Positions 13,032 through 24,059 of a stretch of 64,000 nucleotides of DNA are shown here, one piece after another. Source of the DNA: Tetrapyrgos nigripes (taxonomy: Eukaryota > Basidiomycota > Agaricomycetes > Agaricales > Campanellaceae); NCBI GenBank assembly GCA_013368315.1, contig JAACJM010000065.1, positions 186,001 through 250,000 of the forward strand, written 5' to 3'. The stretch's first letter is position 1; each line of letters begins with the position of its first letter. The position numbers were made by a program, and so were the translations under genes. The notes under the pieces are model-generated. The model made no database searches. It had not been told where the DNA came from and saw nothing but the letters and a program-made list of their open reading frames with translations.

Positions 13032-14300
13032 TTCAAAGTCTTTGGGCTGAGGCGTATGGGGCTAGTGGTTAGTGGTGGGGCGAAGCAGAGCACCAAGCTT
13101 GAGAGGAAGGAATTGGAGAATGGGAAATGCTGGAAAATGCAGTACCTTTTATACTGTTCCTTCGCTTCATTTTGGACCAGGATGGATGAGCTTTGATTGA
13201 TCCGGCTGACGATAGCTGACTGGCGATCGACCGACGTATGTATAATAGAAGAAGGAGAGTGATTGCGGATAAACGGTTTTAGTAAGGCGCTGATTCATTT
13301 TATTATCTCTTATTCTTGTCTCGGTCAGCGAGAACCGATCTAGACCGTTGATGACATGCTTCAGGCCTTCAGGAATCCTTCTAGGCTGGAGATACCGCCA
13401 GAACACGCACTACTACTCATACTCCACTAACGGAACTCAGAGACAACTACCTGAGGACATTCTTCAGGTACGAGCCTACTGCTCGAACCTATGACAATCT
13501 TGCCGATGACACTTCCCTACTCGCTGCAATGCTGACGAGTAAAGCTAGTAAAGTCTCATACTCGCTCACTGCGAAATACATTTTCGAAATCCTAGAAATT
13601 TTTGAAAAAACTAAACTATACATTCACACTTTAGTGATCGTCGTTCCGTCTGTCTACGAGAGACTACATTCACCCCGAGTATCGCAGACCCAATCCATAG
13701 TAGTCCGTAGTATACGTAGCCTAGAGTCGGTAGTTACACCTGTAGAAGTAAAAGGTGGTCGTAGGGTAGGACTGGATCTACGACGGATGTAGAGGCCGCC
13801 AGCTCGTCCTTCTTTACCTCCCCTACAGTCCCGGGAACGCTACTAAGCGTGTGCCTCCTGGAAACCGGCGTTCAACACGTGGACTCATGCCGTGTAATAA
13901 ATTCCTCCTCCTCCTCCTCCTTCAGTGCAAAGACTGCACGGTCCCACCGGAAGAAAGAGGAGTACATAGTCCGTCCACCGTCAACGTCAAACAGTGGATG
14001 GTATGGCCATAGTTATGTCATTGTGAGGCGCTTTTGACACCTCTGAGCCTACCAACCCTGTGTTTGAGTATCAATGTCTACTGTAGAATGTAGAACTATT
14101 TGAGAGCCATGTATGTACTGCATATGTAGAAGTGCTTTTTGGTGAAAATCAGGGAAGTAGAAAGGGACAACTAATTACACCAACCAAGTTCAGAAATGTA
14201 GAGGAATCTGTCAACTGGAAGTTATGTGCAATCTTGTCCTCTAACATCATCATCTTTGCGCCGATGAAGCTCAACGAAAATATACTAATCAAATAAGAAT
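13032..14300. other. intergenic region, no gene supported
   Basis: 13032-13200 is probably the 5' region of the old yellow enzyme gene. The rest contains only short frames without splice structure; one 87-codon plus-strand frame at 13529-13792 has no recognisable features. A short (CCT)n run lies near 13902-13922. Nothing else seen. Confidence 0.4.
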
Positions 14301-14304
14301 CTCG

Positions 14305-14830
14305 TTATTGCCATGCGAAGCGGTGGCCCACAAAGCCTTCATCTCCACCATTCTCGGTATAGGTATTCATAAAATTCACCTTATGCCCGGTGAAGTTCAT
14401 TTTGCAGACTCTGTTCAACTCCATCTCTTTCCACCAGCGCTCCGAATCTGATCGCAATCCCTCCTTCCCGAGTCGTTCCTGAATCAAGAAAGAGTCAGTA
14501 ATAGTCGAAAAAAAAAGTAAGTAGTGGACACACTGTTTTTCAGAGATCCTAACGTCCAATTCCAAGCAGTCCTCGCATATGCTCCGGCAGCTTAGTCCTT
14601 CCCGATTAGTTATGCCAAAGAAACGCTGCACGCAAGGTTCTGGTGGCCCCAAGGCGGATCATATGGAGAATTGAATATGGAATGGGTCGAGTGGCGAGGC
14701 GCCTTCCCACTGAAGTCTGCTCATGAGGAGGCCTGGCATCTTGCAGGTACATCAAGTTCAATTCCTGTATTTGAACATTGTAAGCACGGATCCTTCCTAT
14801 ATTCATTATATCCTCGGAACGTACCTTCAT
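14305..14830 (-). CDS. small hypothetical protein gene, two frames, uncertain
   Basis: From the ATG at 14830 (MKVRSEDIMNIGRIRAYNVQ) the frame is open to 14606. A second frame covers GPPEPCVQRFFGITNREG..CEDCLELDVRISEKQ and, after a good intron (GTGTGTCC..TTGATTCAG, about 14480-14534), RLGKEGLRSDSERWWKEMELN and a C-terminus ending in HRFAWQ at 14305. The two parts need a one-base shift near 14665. The Cys-containing CEDCLELD and the Trp-rich stretch look like real protein, but I recognise no family. Could be a degraded gene. Confidence 0.35.
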
Positions 14831-14964
14831 CGTAAGAAGTTATACTGTAACATCTTCCTTGACAACGTACAGTCTGCACTACCGACATGAAGAGACGCGT
14901 TGTCGCAACTTCATCAGTGTTTTGACAGATTGCTGGTTAACTGGTTCACAGACTGGCGCGCATT

Positions 14965-16323
14965 ATGGGTTACTTGGTGAGCATTCCTAATCATGTTACA
15001 GTTCTCCATTCACGCCGAACTTACTCCTCTTTTCCTCTCCCATCAGATCGAGGGCACCATCCAAATGTACTACCTTGCCCGCGAACCCCACAGCAAAAAC
15101 TCCAAGAAATCCAAAGACAAAAAACCTCTTCGCTCAGATCCTCTTTTCCAAAACCTCGTTATGGAAATCGAAGAGCAGAAACGTGGTGAAGGAGAGGGGA
15201 AGAAGCGAATTGGGAAGGAGAATGGAGCAAATGAGAGAGCACCCAAGCGCAACTGTCTTCTTTCATAGCGCCTGCATCGGGAGAATCTAGTCAAATGGCC
15301 AAAGGAAAATCTTCATTCTGTGTTGTCAGTGTCGGAAGAGTTCCAGGCATCTACGAGAGACTTGGTATGCAATCAGTTCTGTTGCAGGACGTCTAATTGA
15401 TCTGTCAACTAGGGACGAATGTAGCGCACAAGTAAAGGGATATCCTGCACGTACACTGTTTCACAAACTCGAAGAAGCCAAGGCTTGGGACGGACAATAC
15501 TCCAACGACGGGGAAGAGATGGAAGCAGACGGCGAAAAGAAGCAGGCGGAGAGCTCGGTGAAGCATGCTGTTGGAGTGGCTGCAAGCAAATCGTTGCCAA
15601 ATCAGAATCCGGACGACTCAAAAGGAAAAAAAAGAGAGCTTTCGATACCGAGGTTACTCCATCATTTCCAAAGATCCATGTATCTGGCGAGACTGGCGGC
15701 AATTTGGTGGTTTATTGTAATGGAGTTCGCAAAGGGAACGGACAGCCTGGTTCGGTAGCAGGAGTCTGCAGGAGTTGGTGTATGGTGGGGCTATGGTAAC
15801 GAAAGGTGTGTCCTTCTAGCTTGCGTGCTCACCTTCACGATCCCTAACGTGGATATACCAGGAACATCGCAGAGAGATGTCCTGGCCTTCAAACCAATCA
15901 TCGTGCGTTTCTATCTTGATCGGTTACAACGTAGCCTACAACATTTACACAGGCTCTTGCTCGAGTCCTTGAATCTACGCCCATCTCAAAACGAAAACTT
16001 ACTATCAAAACCGACTCACAGTGCATTATCACTCCATTTTCCCTTTCTATTTCCTTTAAACTTCATCTTTATTTTCAGGCTTCGAAAAAGAGATTTTCAA
16101 CTAGCGTCGGAACAACTGGAAAAACACCTCTGGCGAACTTGTAGCCAATGCACCTCTTATTCGATGCGTGTCTGCGCTGTTGAATGGTCGCGTTACTCTT
16201 GGTCAAAAGGTCCAGCTAGAACATGTGAAAGGACATTCTGGAGACGAAGGAAACGACGGTGCGGATCGTCAGTCCAATTATGGTGCCGTGATGTCTGAGG
16301 TAGAAGAGAGAGATTGGGAATAA
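14965..16323 (+). pseudogene. RNase H1-like gene with many lesions
   Basis: Recognisable pieces in order: a basic N-terminal exon from ATG 14965 (MGYL, spliced to IEGTIQMYYLAREP); a viroplasmin-like RNase H1 N-terminal domain (SFCVVSVGRVPGIYERL, intron, DECSAQVKGYPAR) at about 15305-15480; the RNase H fold start (VVYCNGVRKGNGQPGSVAG) near 15710-15765; GVGVWWGYGNER near 15773-15806; NIAERCPGLQTNHRA near 15864-15908; and the C-terminal VQLEHVKGHSGDEGNDGADRQSNYG near 16213-16284. Lesions: frame change in an A-run near 15628-15634; the first catalytic Asp (TDG in active enzymes) reads CNG; frame change near 15755-15770 beside a small ggagt repeat; in-frame TAG near 16105. Active enzymes cut RNA in RNA-DNA hybrids; this copy should be inactive. 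The reading frame continues past its TAA (16321-16323) into 16324-16971. Confidence 0.7.
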
Positions 16324-16971
16324 TTGGAGGAGCACCACGAGAAAGAGGTCGCGAGAGTCAAGGAAGAATTGGAACAGATGGATATGGAGCCAAACGAAGC
16401 AGAAATGGAGATTGTTGGGTCACAGAAGATCCCCGACGGGGTGGATGCGGAAATAGAGTCGGCTGATGCAGGAGAGTCCAACCAAGAGAAGGAGAATCAA
16501 CGAAGAAGACGACCGTCGACATTAACAGCCCCATCCCGGGTCCCTTCTCTCCCACCAGACCAAGGTCTAAACCAGCCAGTGCAGCGAGGCTCGCAGCTCT
16601 ACAAGGTGGCCTATCTCTCTAAACCTGATCCGCAAACCCAAGTCATTATCCCCGAGAAAGCAGCAAAGACTAGCATTCATCGAGGAAGGGCTACCATCTT
16701 CGAAACCGAAACAACAAGCAGATCCGAATGTAGAACCGATGCCCAAATTGGATTTCAGCGGCCCGCAATCATCTTCGAGCACTGGGAGCAAGGGCCTGGG
16801 AAAGGGAAAGGCAGCGATAGATTTAATTGTCGGATGAGGTTTGTTTGGACTTGCTTTTTGTCTTTTTTCTTTTCTTTTCTTTTTTTTTTTTTTTGCATTT
16901 GTCTGATGGCTTGCTTGCTCCTTCAGGACTGGAATGCTTTCGCTGAAGGATGGGATCTGACATCACGTTAG
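16324..16971 (+). CDS. charged/Pro-rich open frame in phase with the RNase H1-like gene
   Basis: This frame is in phase with the end of the RNase H1-like sequence across one TAA codon (16321-16323), so it may be its former C-terminal extension. It starts EEHHEKEVARVKEELEQMD, a likely short coiled coil, then is Glu-, Arg- and Pro-rich. It has no own ATG at the start. The last 60 codons run through a pyrimidine tract (about 16857-16894) and look like 3' UTR or intron rather than protein. No family recognised. Real coding extent is doubtful. Confidence 0.3.
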   Translation: MEEHHEKEVARVKEELEQMDMEPNEAEMEIVGSQKIPDGVDAEIESADAGESNQEKENQRRRRPSTLTAPSRVPSLPPDQGLNQPVQRGSQLYKVAYLSKPDPQTQVIIPEKAAKTSIHRGRATIFETETTSRSECRTDAQIGFQRPAIIFEHWEQGPGKGKGSDRFNCRMRFVWTCFLSFFFSFLFFFFCICLMACLLLQDWNAFAEGWDLTSR

Positions 16972-17274
16972 TGCCCAATATTCTCGTTATGTGCTTGTTA
17001 TGTGCTATGTTCTGGCATTGGGCGCGTTAGTAGGTTTTGATGGTCAAGACTGGAAGGCGGTACATGTTGTATAGACCAGCATGAAGATGGATGTGCCTAT
17101 TTGATTGATATTGGATGAGGCAGGGTGCTCGATGCGACCGATTGATATTGGGAATGTCCGTATACAATCATCAGATCAGCACCTTCAAGCCTGTGCGACC
17201 TGTGCAAACTACCCAAAGCCAAGCATCCTTATCAGCTCATCCTTCAAACTACCTCATTACAATCCACGACTACT

Positions 17275-18693
17275 ATGGACCTAGACCATGCTACCCCTAT
17301 CCACTCCTCCACCATGCCAAACCTGCCACAGGAGCTTGTCGAGGCGGTGATTGACTCGGTAGTCTTGCTACCCAAACGTACCGGAGGAAGTTGGCAGCAA
17401 ACCCCAGATCACATAATCACCCTCCAATCATGTAGCCTAGTCTGCAAAAACTGGCTTCCAAGGTCTCGACGACACCTTTTCCACACGTTCAAAATCGACG
17501 CTTATGCAGATTGGCGTGCTGGCGCCGACATCGCTCGGAAATTCGAACCACTCATGGAGACAAATGACCACCCTTCCTGTCTTCCTCCTGAAGTCACTTG
17601 TCTGGTTCGAAATCTTAGGATTTCTGCCCTAGATAAGTTGATTGCGGCCCTTACCGTCAACCAAGATTTTTTGGGATGCCTTCCTTTTACGGCTCTTACG
17701 GGTATAGAGATCATCAACGAACCAGCTATTGATCCGGAACACCCTGTATTCGATGGGTCCTGCATCGACACTCGGCTTCTATTGGCGAAGAACGACATGC
17801 TGGAATCCCTGCGAATTTATTACGCCTCTTTTTCTTGTTGTCGTGATTTGATGGAAATGGTCCTTCCACTTCAAAAGAACCTCCAGTTTCATACATTGGA
17901 TCTGGAGTGGATCCACATACCCGATGAGCCGGACAAGGAGGATGACGAGGAAGAGGAGGACGAAGTGAAGGAACGTTTACGACTGGAACTACTCGATTAC
18001 CTTGCTCATCGGCCTGGTGTTACAAACCAACCAAGTTGTCAGCTCAGGACCTTGAAATACCGAATTGTGGATGTCCGGGTATTGGAACCTCTATTCCTTC
18101 ACCCTAATTCCGTGTTCGATCTCTTGACTCTGGAACAACTCGAATTCAACTTTGATTCCATGAATGGATTCAACTGGAACCCTGCTTTGCAATTGCTGAC
18201 TCGCTGCGAGTCCCTTGTTCGACTTCGGATGGATGTTAGTTGCTGTAAATTTTTTAAATCTTCGTTCCTTGAATCCACTTGATTGTTAATCTGATTAATC
18301 TCCCTAACAATTCCAGTTGTATGGTACCCCTCAGACGAATGCAAACTTGACCCAACACCATTTCGCCATCTCAAGACGTTAGATTGCCTAGAGTTGGACA
18401 ATATGATAGACCGATCGATGGATGGATGCGAGCAGGAGCATGCAACGGTTATTCGGGCGATATTCACAGAACTTTCCAATCTTCGGTGTCTCCGTCTACA
18501 TGGAAGTCACGACTACTACAGGATAGATGAATCGGAACTTGACGGTTCGTTTGACTCGGCCTTGTCGACTCTTCCTACATTCCTCAGGGAGATCCAAGTT
18601 GATATGAATGATTTCGACGATTTTCTGCGGTTGTTTCCTAGAGCGTGTGCAAGGGGATTTGTAACGGGAGTCCAGTGCGAGGAACATAAATAG
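17275..18693 (+). CDS. F-box domain protein
   Basis: Exon 1 (17275-18244) and exon 2 (18317-18693) join, through a GTAAAT..TTCCAG intron with phase 1, into 1347 nt, 448 aa, open throughout. Residues about 16-65 form an F-box: MPNLPQELVEAVIDSV.. then LQSCSLVCKNWLPRSRRHLF, the usual Skp1-binding helices. The rest has leucine-rich segments with spacing typical of fungal F-box proteins (LTGIEIIN, LESLRIYYAS, FHTLDLEWI, LRTLKYRI, LEQLEFNFD, LVRLRMD, LRCLRLHG, LREIQVDM) and an acidic insert near residue 220 (DEPDKEDDEEEEDE). Such proteins are substrate receptors of SCF ubiquitin ligases; agaricomycetes have large families of them. The substrate cannot be predicted. The ATG at 17314 (MPNLPQEL) is an alternative start. 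Confidence 0.85.
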
Positions 18694-19281
18694 AATGAAA
18701 ACCAGATACAGATATTTATATATTTCTTTGCTAAGTGCACCGTGTGCCTATAGAGGCTTACCACCCAATGCGTTCTCAAAACGGCAGTGATAGGATAGTG
18801 ATACACAATATCATACTAGTTGTACCAGCATTCTTTGAATGATCCACTTACAGAGCATCATTCAAAACACATACGGTAAATTGATAACTGAAATCATAAA
18901 TCATAATTAATGAAGACCCAGAGAGTGTATGCGTAGTGTAGTAGCCTGTATTGGGGTATGCACTGGCAACCTGTATACGTAAATGACGGGGAAGGAGGTA
19001 GAGCTTCCAGTCGATATCCTCGAAGGAAATAGCATTAAAGAGGTATTGAAGGGATCAAGTATCCATGGTATCCGGATGAAAAGAAGGAGAAAAGGTCCTC
19101 TTGTGTATAATAATACGTGTACGGGAATATGCATCCAGACAGACTATTGCCGTCAGGGGTTATGGGTCTAGCCTCACCTCGCCCCGCCTCGCACGGAGGC
19201 AAGCTCTCTCCTTTCCTTCCAAACCAGTAATAAGACTGACACCAGCGACATCACATCATTAACAGAGACGACCTCCAATGC
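18694..19281. other. intergenic region between F-box and syntaxin genes
   Basis: Convergent 3' ends. Only short frames on both strands, none with splice structure or recognisable protein. AT-rich around 18840-18920. Nothing further supported. Confidence 0.4.
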
Positions 19282-20630
19282 CTATGAAAGGACCTGCAAC
19301 ACATAAACCGATGCGAAGCTTTTGTTAGTTTGTTATGCACAACTCGGACACTCATGAAAGAAAGAGAGTGAAAAGGGACAAAGGCAGCAAGAAGAAACGA
19401 AGTAAAGGCGGGTGCCAAGGAACGAAGTACCAAAGTACCAAAGAAAAAAAGAAAGAAAGATGAAGCAACGTATAAAAAACCTCGACTTACTGCAAGCAGA
19501 ACAATAGCAACAACTATGACTACTATGATCATCAAGCATGCTGCACGTCTCGCTGCTTTCCGTTGATAATCGTGAGCTGTGTTGAGTTCTTCTGCTGCTC
19601 GAGAGGTATCGACGGCTACGGAAGAGATGTTTGATTCAATGTTGTCTGGGGAGACGCGTCAGTACCGGCATTACTGAAGGTAAAGCAAAGGGGAAACGGA
19701 AGCAAATCCAAATGTGGGCATTCCACATCAAAGACCGCACAGACAGATAGCACCTCCAGGATGCCACACCTGAGCATCACAGCACACAGAGCACAAACAC
19801 CCACCTATCATCCCACCCTGCTGATGTACCAAAGTCCCCAAGTCCCTGAAAATCTCCGCAAGCTCGTGTATCCCAGTTTCAATTTCACGTATATCAGACT
19901 CCCGTTCTTGGATGAGGGATTCTTGGTAGGCAAGTTCGTGTGGTGAAAGGGTGTTTTGTAATAGTTGAGCTTGACGTTGTTCAGGCGAGGAGGGAGGTTC
20001 TTGGTCATTTCTGTGTTAGAGGTCAGAGTCATGTAAAAGCAGGTACAAGGGAGTAGAGATACACACGAAGTCTCGTCGTCGACAGCTAATCTGACACCTT
20101 GTACTACAGTCCTCTGTTTCTCAGCACTCACTTGCTGCGCACGCTGAAAGGCTACCAAAGACATTTGTAGGTCATGCGATGTCTTTTGTAATGTAGTCTT
20201 TTGATGAGGCTGGACATTAAATGAGAATATGGGTGGAATGTCAATGGCAAAGAGAATCTCGATAGTAGAAGAAGGAACTGACAAGGTTCGCTTGCTGCAT
20301 CGTAAGCTTCTTCAAATCCTCTGAAGCACGCTTTGCCATGTTGCGCGTTGTTTCCGTCAAGTCATGTCTATGAAGAGGTCGTAGGATCATAAAGACATTG
20401 AGAAAGTAGCTCCAGACTCACAGTTCCTTCCTCAACTGCGCACTATCCTTCGTTGTACCCAATTGGTCTACACGTTTGAGGATACCCTGAATGTTTGCGT
20501 TCATCTTGAAAACTTGTAGAGACAGAGAAGACTGAAGAGATTGAAAAGCAGCATCTTCAGCAGATTGAGGCGCTGAAGGGTGAGAGGCAGTAGGGTGAGC
20601 AAGACCGGTTTCAATATCTTGGAAGCTCAT
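19282..20630 (-). CDS. Qa-SNARE, Pep12/syntaxin-7-type t-SNARE
   Basis: Six exons (20630-20422, 20367-20283, 20209-20067, 20010-19805, 19645-19491, 19293-19282) give 810 nt, 269 aa, in phase and open. The N-terminus MSFQDIETG is followed by an Habc-like helical domain (LQSSLSLQVFKMNANIQGILKRVDQL; ELHDLTETTRNMAKRASEDLKKL), then a SNARE motif (LIQERESDIREIETGIHELAEIFRDLG.LVHQQGGMIDNIESNI) with the zero-layer Gln in the FRDLG..VHQQ region, and a C-terminal membrane anchor MIIVVIVVAIVLLAV. The last coding exon is only four codons (VLS and stop). The protein should act in fusion at endosome/vacuole membranes. The closest known relatives by layout are Pep12/Vam3; which one is not decidable here. 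An upstream in-frame extension to 20792 crosses sequence shared with 23900 and is unlikely to be translated. Confidence 0.88.
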
Positions 20631-20737
20631 CGTAACGACGAAAGGGTGAGCGCAGTAAACGGCGCAAAGAATACTCCTGCTTACGTAAATGACAGTGACG
20701 TCTTCTTTCTGCCAGACAGACGCTGAGGTCTTTGAAT

Positions 20738-20808
20738 ACAACCCAACGTACCAGTGCATACTTTGGATACCGGTGAGACTCCCAGGGCACACGTCCTCTC
20801 ATTCATCA
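20738..20808. repeat. short direct repeat shared with 23900-23968
   Basis: About 70 bases upstream of the syntaxin gene (aacccaacgtaccagtgcat..cattcatc) recur with few changes at 23900-23968, just before the second membrane-protein copy. It marks one edge of the 20.7-27.4 kb tandem duplication. Confidence 0.75.
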
Positions 20809-21129
20809 AAAAAAAAGAAAGAAAAATGATCAATTTGGCTATCTAAAAATTTGGGCTGGCCCCGCTACTTGGTACACGCGACTCCAACGCGACCCCCTGA
20901 AAACTTGGTACTTGAAATATAATACATTGAAAATACATCTCTACTGCCCTGCGTATCACGCACTACCGCACCAAGACTACACTGCAAACCATAGATGACT
21001 TGCGCAACTTCTCCCAGAGCTCCAAAACTTGAACTTCGACTCTAGTATCTGCCAGTGAAGTTGGGTGGACGCGAATACACTTACTTACCAATGCATTTTC
21101 GCCGAAGCTTCTCAACAACTTCTCAATCA

Positions 21130-21830
21130 GAGTCAATGGAGTGTCGTCGACCAACCACTCGCTTGAGGTCCAGATCTTCCGTACTGGACATGGGTGCAAG
21201 CACCATCGCATGTGGCATTCGTTCGAGGAAACCCATGACAACGGGGTCAACTACAGGTCTATCATTGCTTGTAGCGGTCGGTGGAACTGGGAAGCCATTG
21301 TGTCGTTGTGTTGATGATCCCGATGCTTAAAAAGGTCCATTAGTAACTTCTCTGATCATTGGAACGAAACTCACAGTGCGTACTAGGTTTACACCTAGCG
21401 TTGTTGTCCTGGTTTGTCCTCTCAGGTGCATCTCCACGGTGTCTGGGCATAGTAATCAGAGTTGGACCCAAAACGGGTTGCATTGCAATGATCATTATGA
21501 CTTACTTCGAGTTCTGCGTATCACTGGCAGTCTTATTTGCCCGATCTGATTGCGGTGTCTTCTTGGCAGGCGCAGATGGATTTTTTACGGGAAGAATGCC
21601 ATGCCCTCCAGGGGTTGCCGGTGGCTCTGACATACTTTCTTGCGAGTCTAAAGATTAATCATCAGTCACTCGGCCGTTTGCCACTCGATTAAATTCCAGA
21701 CCTTCTATACTGGGTGAAGGTGCTCGCCTGGCACTGGGCATTCGTTCGAGAAAATCCTTGACAGCGGGTTCAGCTACAGGTCCAATATTGGGTGCAGTGG
21801 GCGGTGAAACTGGGAAACCACATAGTGGGT
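21130..21830. repeat. 515-bp exon-cassette repeat, about 1.5 units
   Basis: Equivalent landmarks (catgacaacggggtcaacta near 21233 and its diverged form near 21757) lie about 520 bp apart and match the cassette array at 24190-26030. On the minus strand each unit carries Pro/Ser-rich exons of the type FPV.PP..NDRPVV and MPEPPV.PG. Confidence 0.8.
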
Positions 21831-21905
21831 ATCGTCAGTCTGGTTTCACGAGACTAAAGTTGGAACCCCCCTACCCGATGTACTAGGTCGGTACCAGGAC
21901 TCTCG

Positions 21906-22330
21906 GGGTGGAGGCATTGACTTGGGCATGATGTCAACAAATTCATATCCGGGGTCAAATGATGGTGGGCGAAGTGGTGGTGCTAAAGAAATCTTGGTTA
22001 AAAAAAAGTTACGTTAAAGACCTCAAAACTCCTCACGGGGGATTCGCCGGGGTGGAGGCATTGACTTGGGCATGATGTCAACGGATTCATATCCGGGGTC
22101 AAATGATGGTGGGCGAAGTGGTTGTGCTAAAGAAACCTTGGTTTAAAAAAAAGTTACATTAAAGACCTCAAAACTCCTCACGGGGGGTCGCCGGGGTGGA
22201 GGCATTGACTCAGACATGATGACAACGGATCCATATCCGGGGTCAAATGGTCTTGGTGGGGGTCCTAAAGAAATCTTGGTTAAAAAAAGTTACGTTAAAG
22301 ATCTCAAAACTCCTCACGGGGGGGTCGCAT
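21906..22330. repeat. tandem repeat, 3 x 144 bp, exon plus intron per unit
   Basis: Starts at 21906, 22050 and 22194 (cggggtggaggcattgac). On the minus strand the middle unit contains a 90-nt exon (22126-22037; PLRPPSFDPGY, then PKSMPPPRR) bounded by a TTTCTTTAG acceptor and a GTGAGG donor, plus a 54-nt intron. The 22194 unit has a shorter exon (83 nt between the same signals), so it no longer keeps frame. Absent from the paralogue. Confidence 0.85.
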
Positions 22331-23580
22331 TCTATAGCTTGTAGCACTGGTACCCGAGTCGTCATCACCGCCCGCTGGATTCCAAAAATTTAGTAAAAAT
22401 CAAATCAGAAATCTGGAGCGCCTACTCTTCTCGTTAAACTCTGCATCTCTTCTGGTTATGGACGAATCAATATCGAGGATTTTCTCCAATGATTGTAGAT
22501 ATTGATTCCGACTCGCGATTGTGTCTGCATATGCCCAGAATACATTGGTCAAACAACAGCGCTGGCATATATTGCTACTTACTTTTATTAACGTGTACCA
22601 TCCGATGGTTCATTCCTTGTTTTCTTCCGAGCAACTCACACAAAAAATCTTGGACTCGGAATTGTACACTTGCCAATCTTGACCAGAACTTGAGGACCAG
22701 CAGAAGCGCTATCATCGTTGTGACCAACGCTCTCGCTGTGCGCCCTTCCGCTAACCATACAATCGCCAACAACGCTGCTTGGAGAGTCCACAATGCGATA
22801 CTCAGCCATGCTGAAGGACCCGATAAGACAAGGATATACACAAGGCCAGATGTCATCCAGTGATGTTTCATGATAATCGGATCAAGATAGACGGTGGATA
22901 AGAAAGAAATGCACGACGCAGCACTGACGAAACTGGATGTCAGAGAAACAAGAAGAAGTACTCGAATTGAAGCTCGGGCTGTGTATTGATCGATTGCGAA
23001 AAGAGCAGAGACAGCTGCTGCAATGAGTCCGGCCTTTCAGGAGTAAGTTATGTGAGCTGGTCGATGTTGGCATTGAAAAACGAATACCCACAAGGACCCC
23101 TATAGCCCTGTAAGATTCTCTTAAACTATCATCAAGCATTTTCCAAGCCTTCAGTTCTCGCTCGCGATCGCGAGAGCCTGAACTTTTCCCTGCGTCTTCA
23201 GTATCATCTCGGACGCGTCCAACCGCGATATCGTGAGCAAGCCAAAAACGTGCCAGCATCTCCGAAGGGTGCCCAAGGTAGAGGAAATGGAAAACATAGT
23301 AAAGGACTGCATCCAGGACAACTCTAGAAGGATTGGGATTCCTCTCAATGGACTTCATGAAGGAAAATCGGGAGGAAATAGAGATGTTCATCGAGTTCAT
23401 CGGACAGCTTTCTATCGATCACAGCATTCCGCCTGCCACTACTTAGCAGTGTTTGAAGATCGAACCGTGACAGTCGTGGGCAATCATCTACCTGCTTGAA
23501 GATAAGCGCCATATTGAAGACTTGGAGAAACAACTTGTGGTGGTGGGCAAACGCGGCAAGCCAGCGGACAGATGACAAAA

Positions 23581-23899
23581 CCGGTAACTAAACTTTACCG
23601 GCCAAACACCGTTCTCGTCGACCTCACTCACTCCTGGCCTCGTTCTTCGTTATTCTGCTTTTAAATTGCTTGTAAGATAGACTATAAGACTTTAGAGATA
23701 CTATAGTGTGTAAAGGATGAGATTTACGCGTAAATTAGGGTGACTCACTGCGGGCGGCTATTGATATTTGTAGGCATTTTTTGTTGGGACTTAAATTACA
23801 AAATTTTCGCACGATTTCTAGGCTGATAAAAGTCAAAGTATTTGCCGCTGAAATGCCAGCTTTAAATGCATATTATAATTAGTGGCTGTCGGTCTTTAG
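23581..23899. other. intergenic between tandem membrane-protein copies
   Basis: Probable promoter of the distal copy. AT-rich from about 23640 onward. No coding frame of note. Confidence 0.4.
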
Positions 23900-24059
23900 A
23901 ACCCAACGTACCAGTGCATATTTTGGATACTGGTGAGGATCCCAAGGCACACCTCCTTTCATTCATCCGAAAATTTGGGCTGGGTCCGCTAGTACACGCG
24001 ACTCTCTGAAAAACCTGGTACTTGAACTTCTTGAAATATAATACATTGAACATACATCT

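Larger units (their letters stand above)
20963..23580 (-). pseudogene. multi-TM protein with repeated C-terminal exons, distal copy
   Basis: Gene order on the minus strand: a poorly defined 5' end (MALIFKQ near 23512); a membrane-domain exon (SIERNPNPSRVVLDAVLYYV, FHFLYLGHPSEMLARFWLAHD, basic-acidic linker, AIGVLV) ending near 23092; an exon with about four hydrophobic segments (GLIAAAVSALFAI, VLLLVSLTSSFVSAAS, MTSGLVYILVLSGPSAWL, ARALVTTMIALLLVLKFW) to about 22584; an exon DTIASRNQYLQSLEKILD; then Pro-rich exons, three 144-bp cassettes (21906-22330), one and a half 515-bp cassettes (about 21130-21830) and a terminal exon (IEKLLRSFGENALVSK). The frame shifts by one base near 23385 (before the SRFSFMKS segment). 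Family unknown; membrane location inferred. Paralogue at 24060-27396. Confidence 0.5.

Noticed and set aside
13529..13792. 87-codon plus-strand frame
   Set aside because: No start context, splice sites or recognisable motif; probably chance.
16857..16894. Pyrimidine/T-rich tract as a possible LTR polypurine tract or transposon tail
   Set aside because: No LTRs, primer-binding site or reverse transcriptase nearby.
20631..20792. N-terminal extension of the syntaxin frame
   Set aside because: The extension lies in a sequence repeated at 23.9 kb next to a different gene, and MSFQDIETG is a typical SNARE N-terminus.
22200..22330. Short regular repeats read as a CRISPR-like array
   Set aside because: The units are 144 bp, coding, with introns, in a eukaryote; they are exon duplications.
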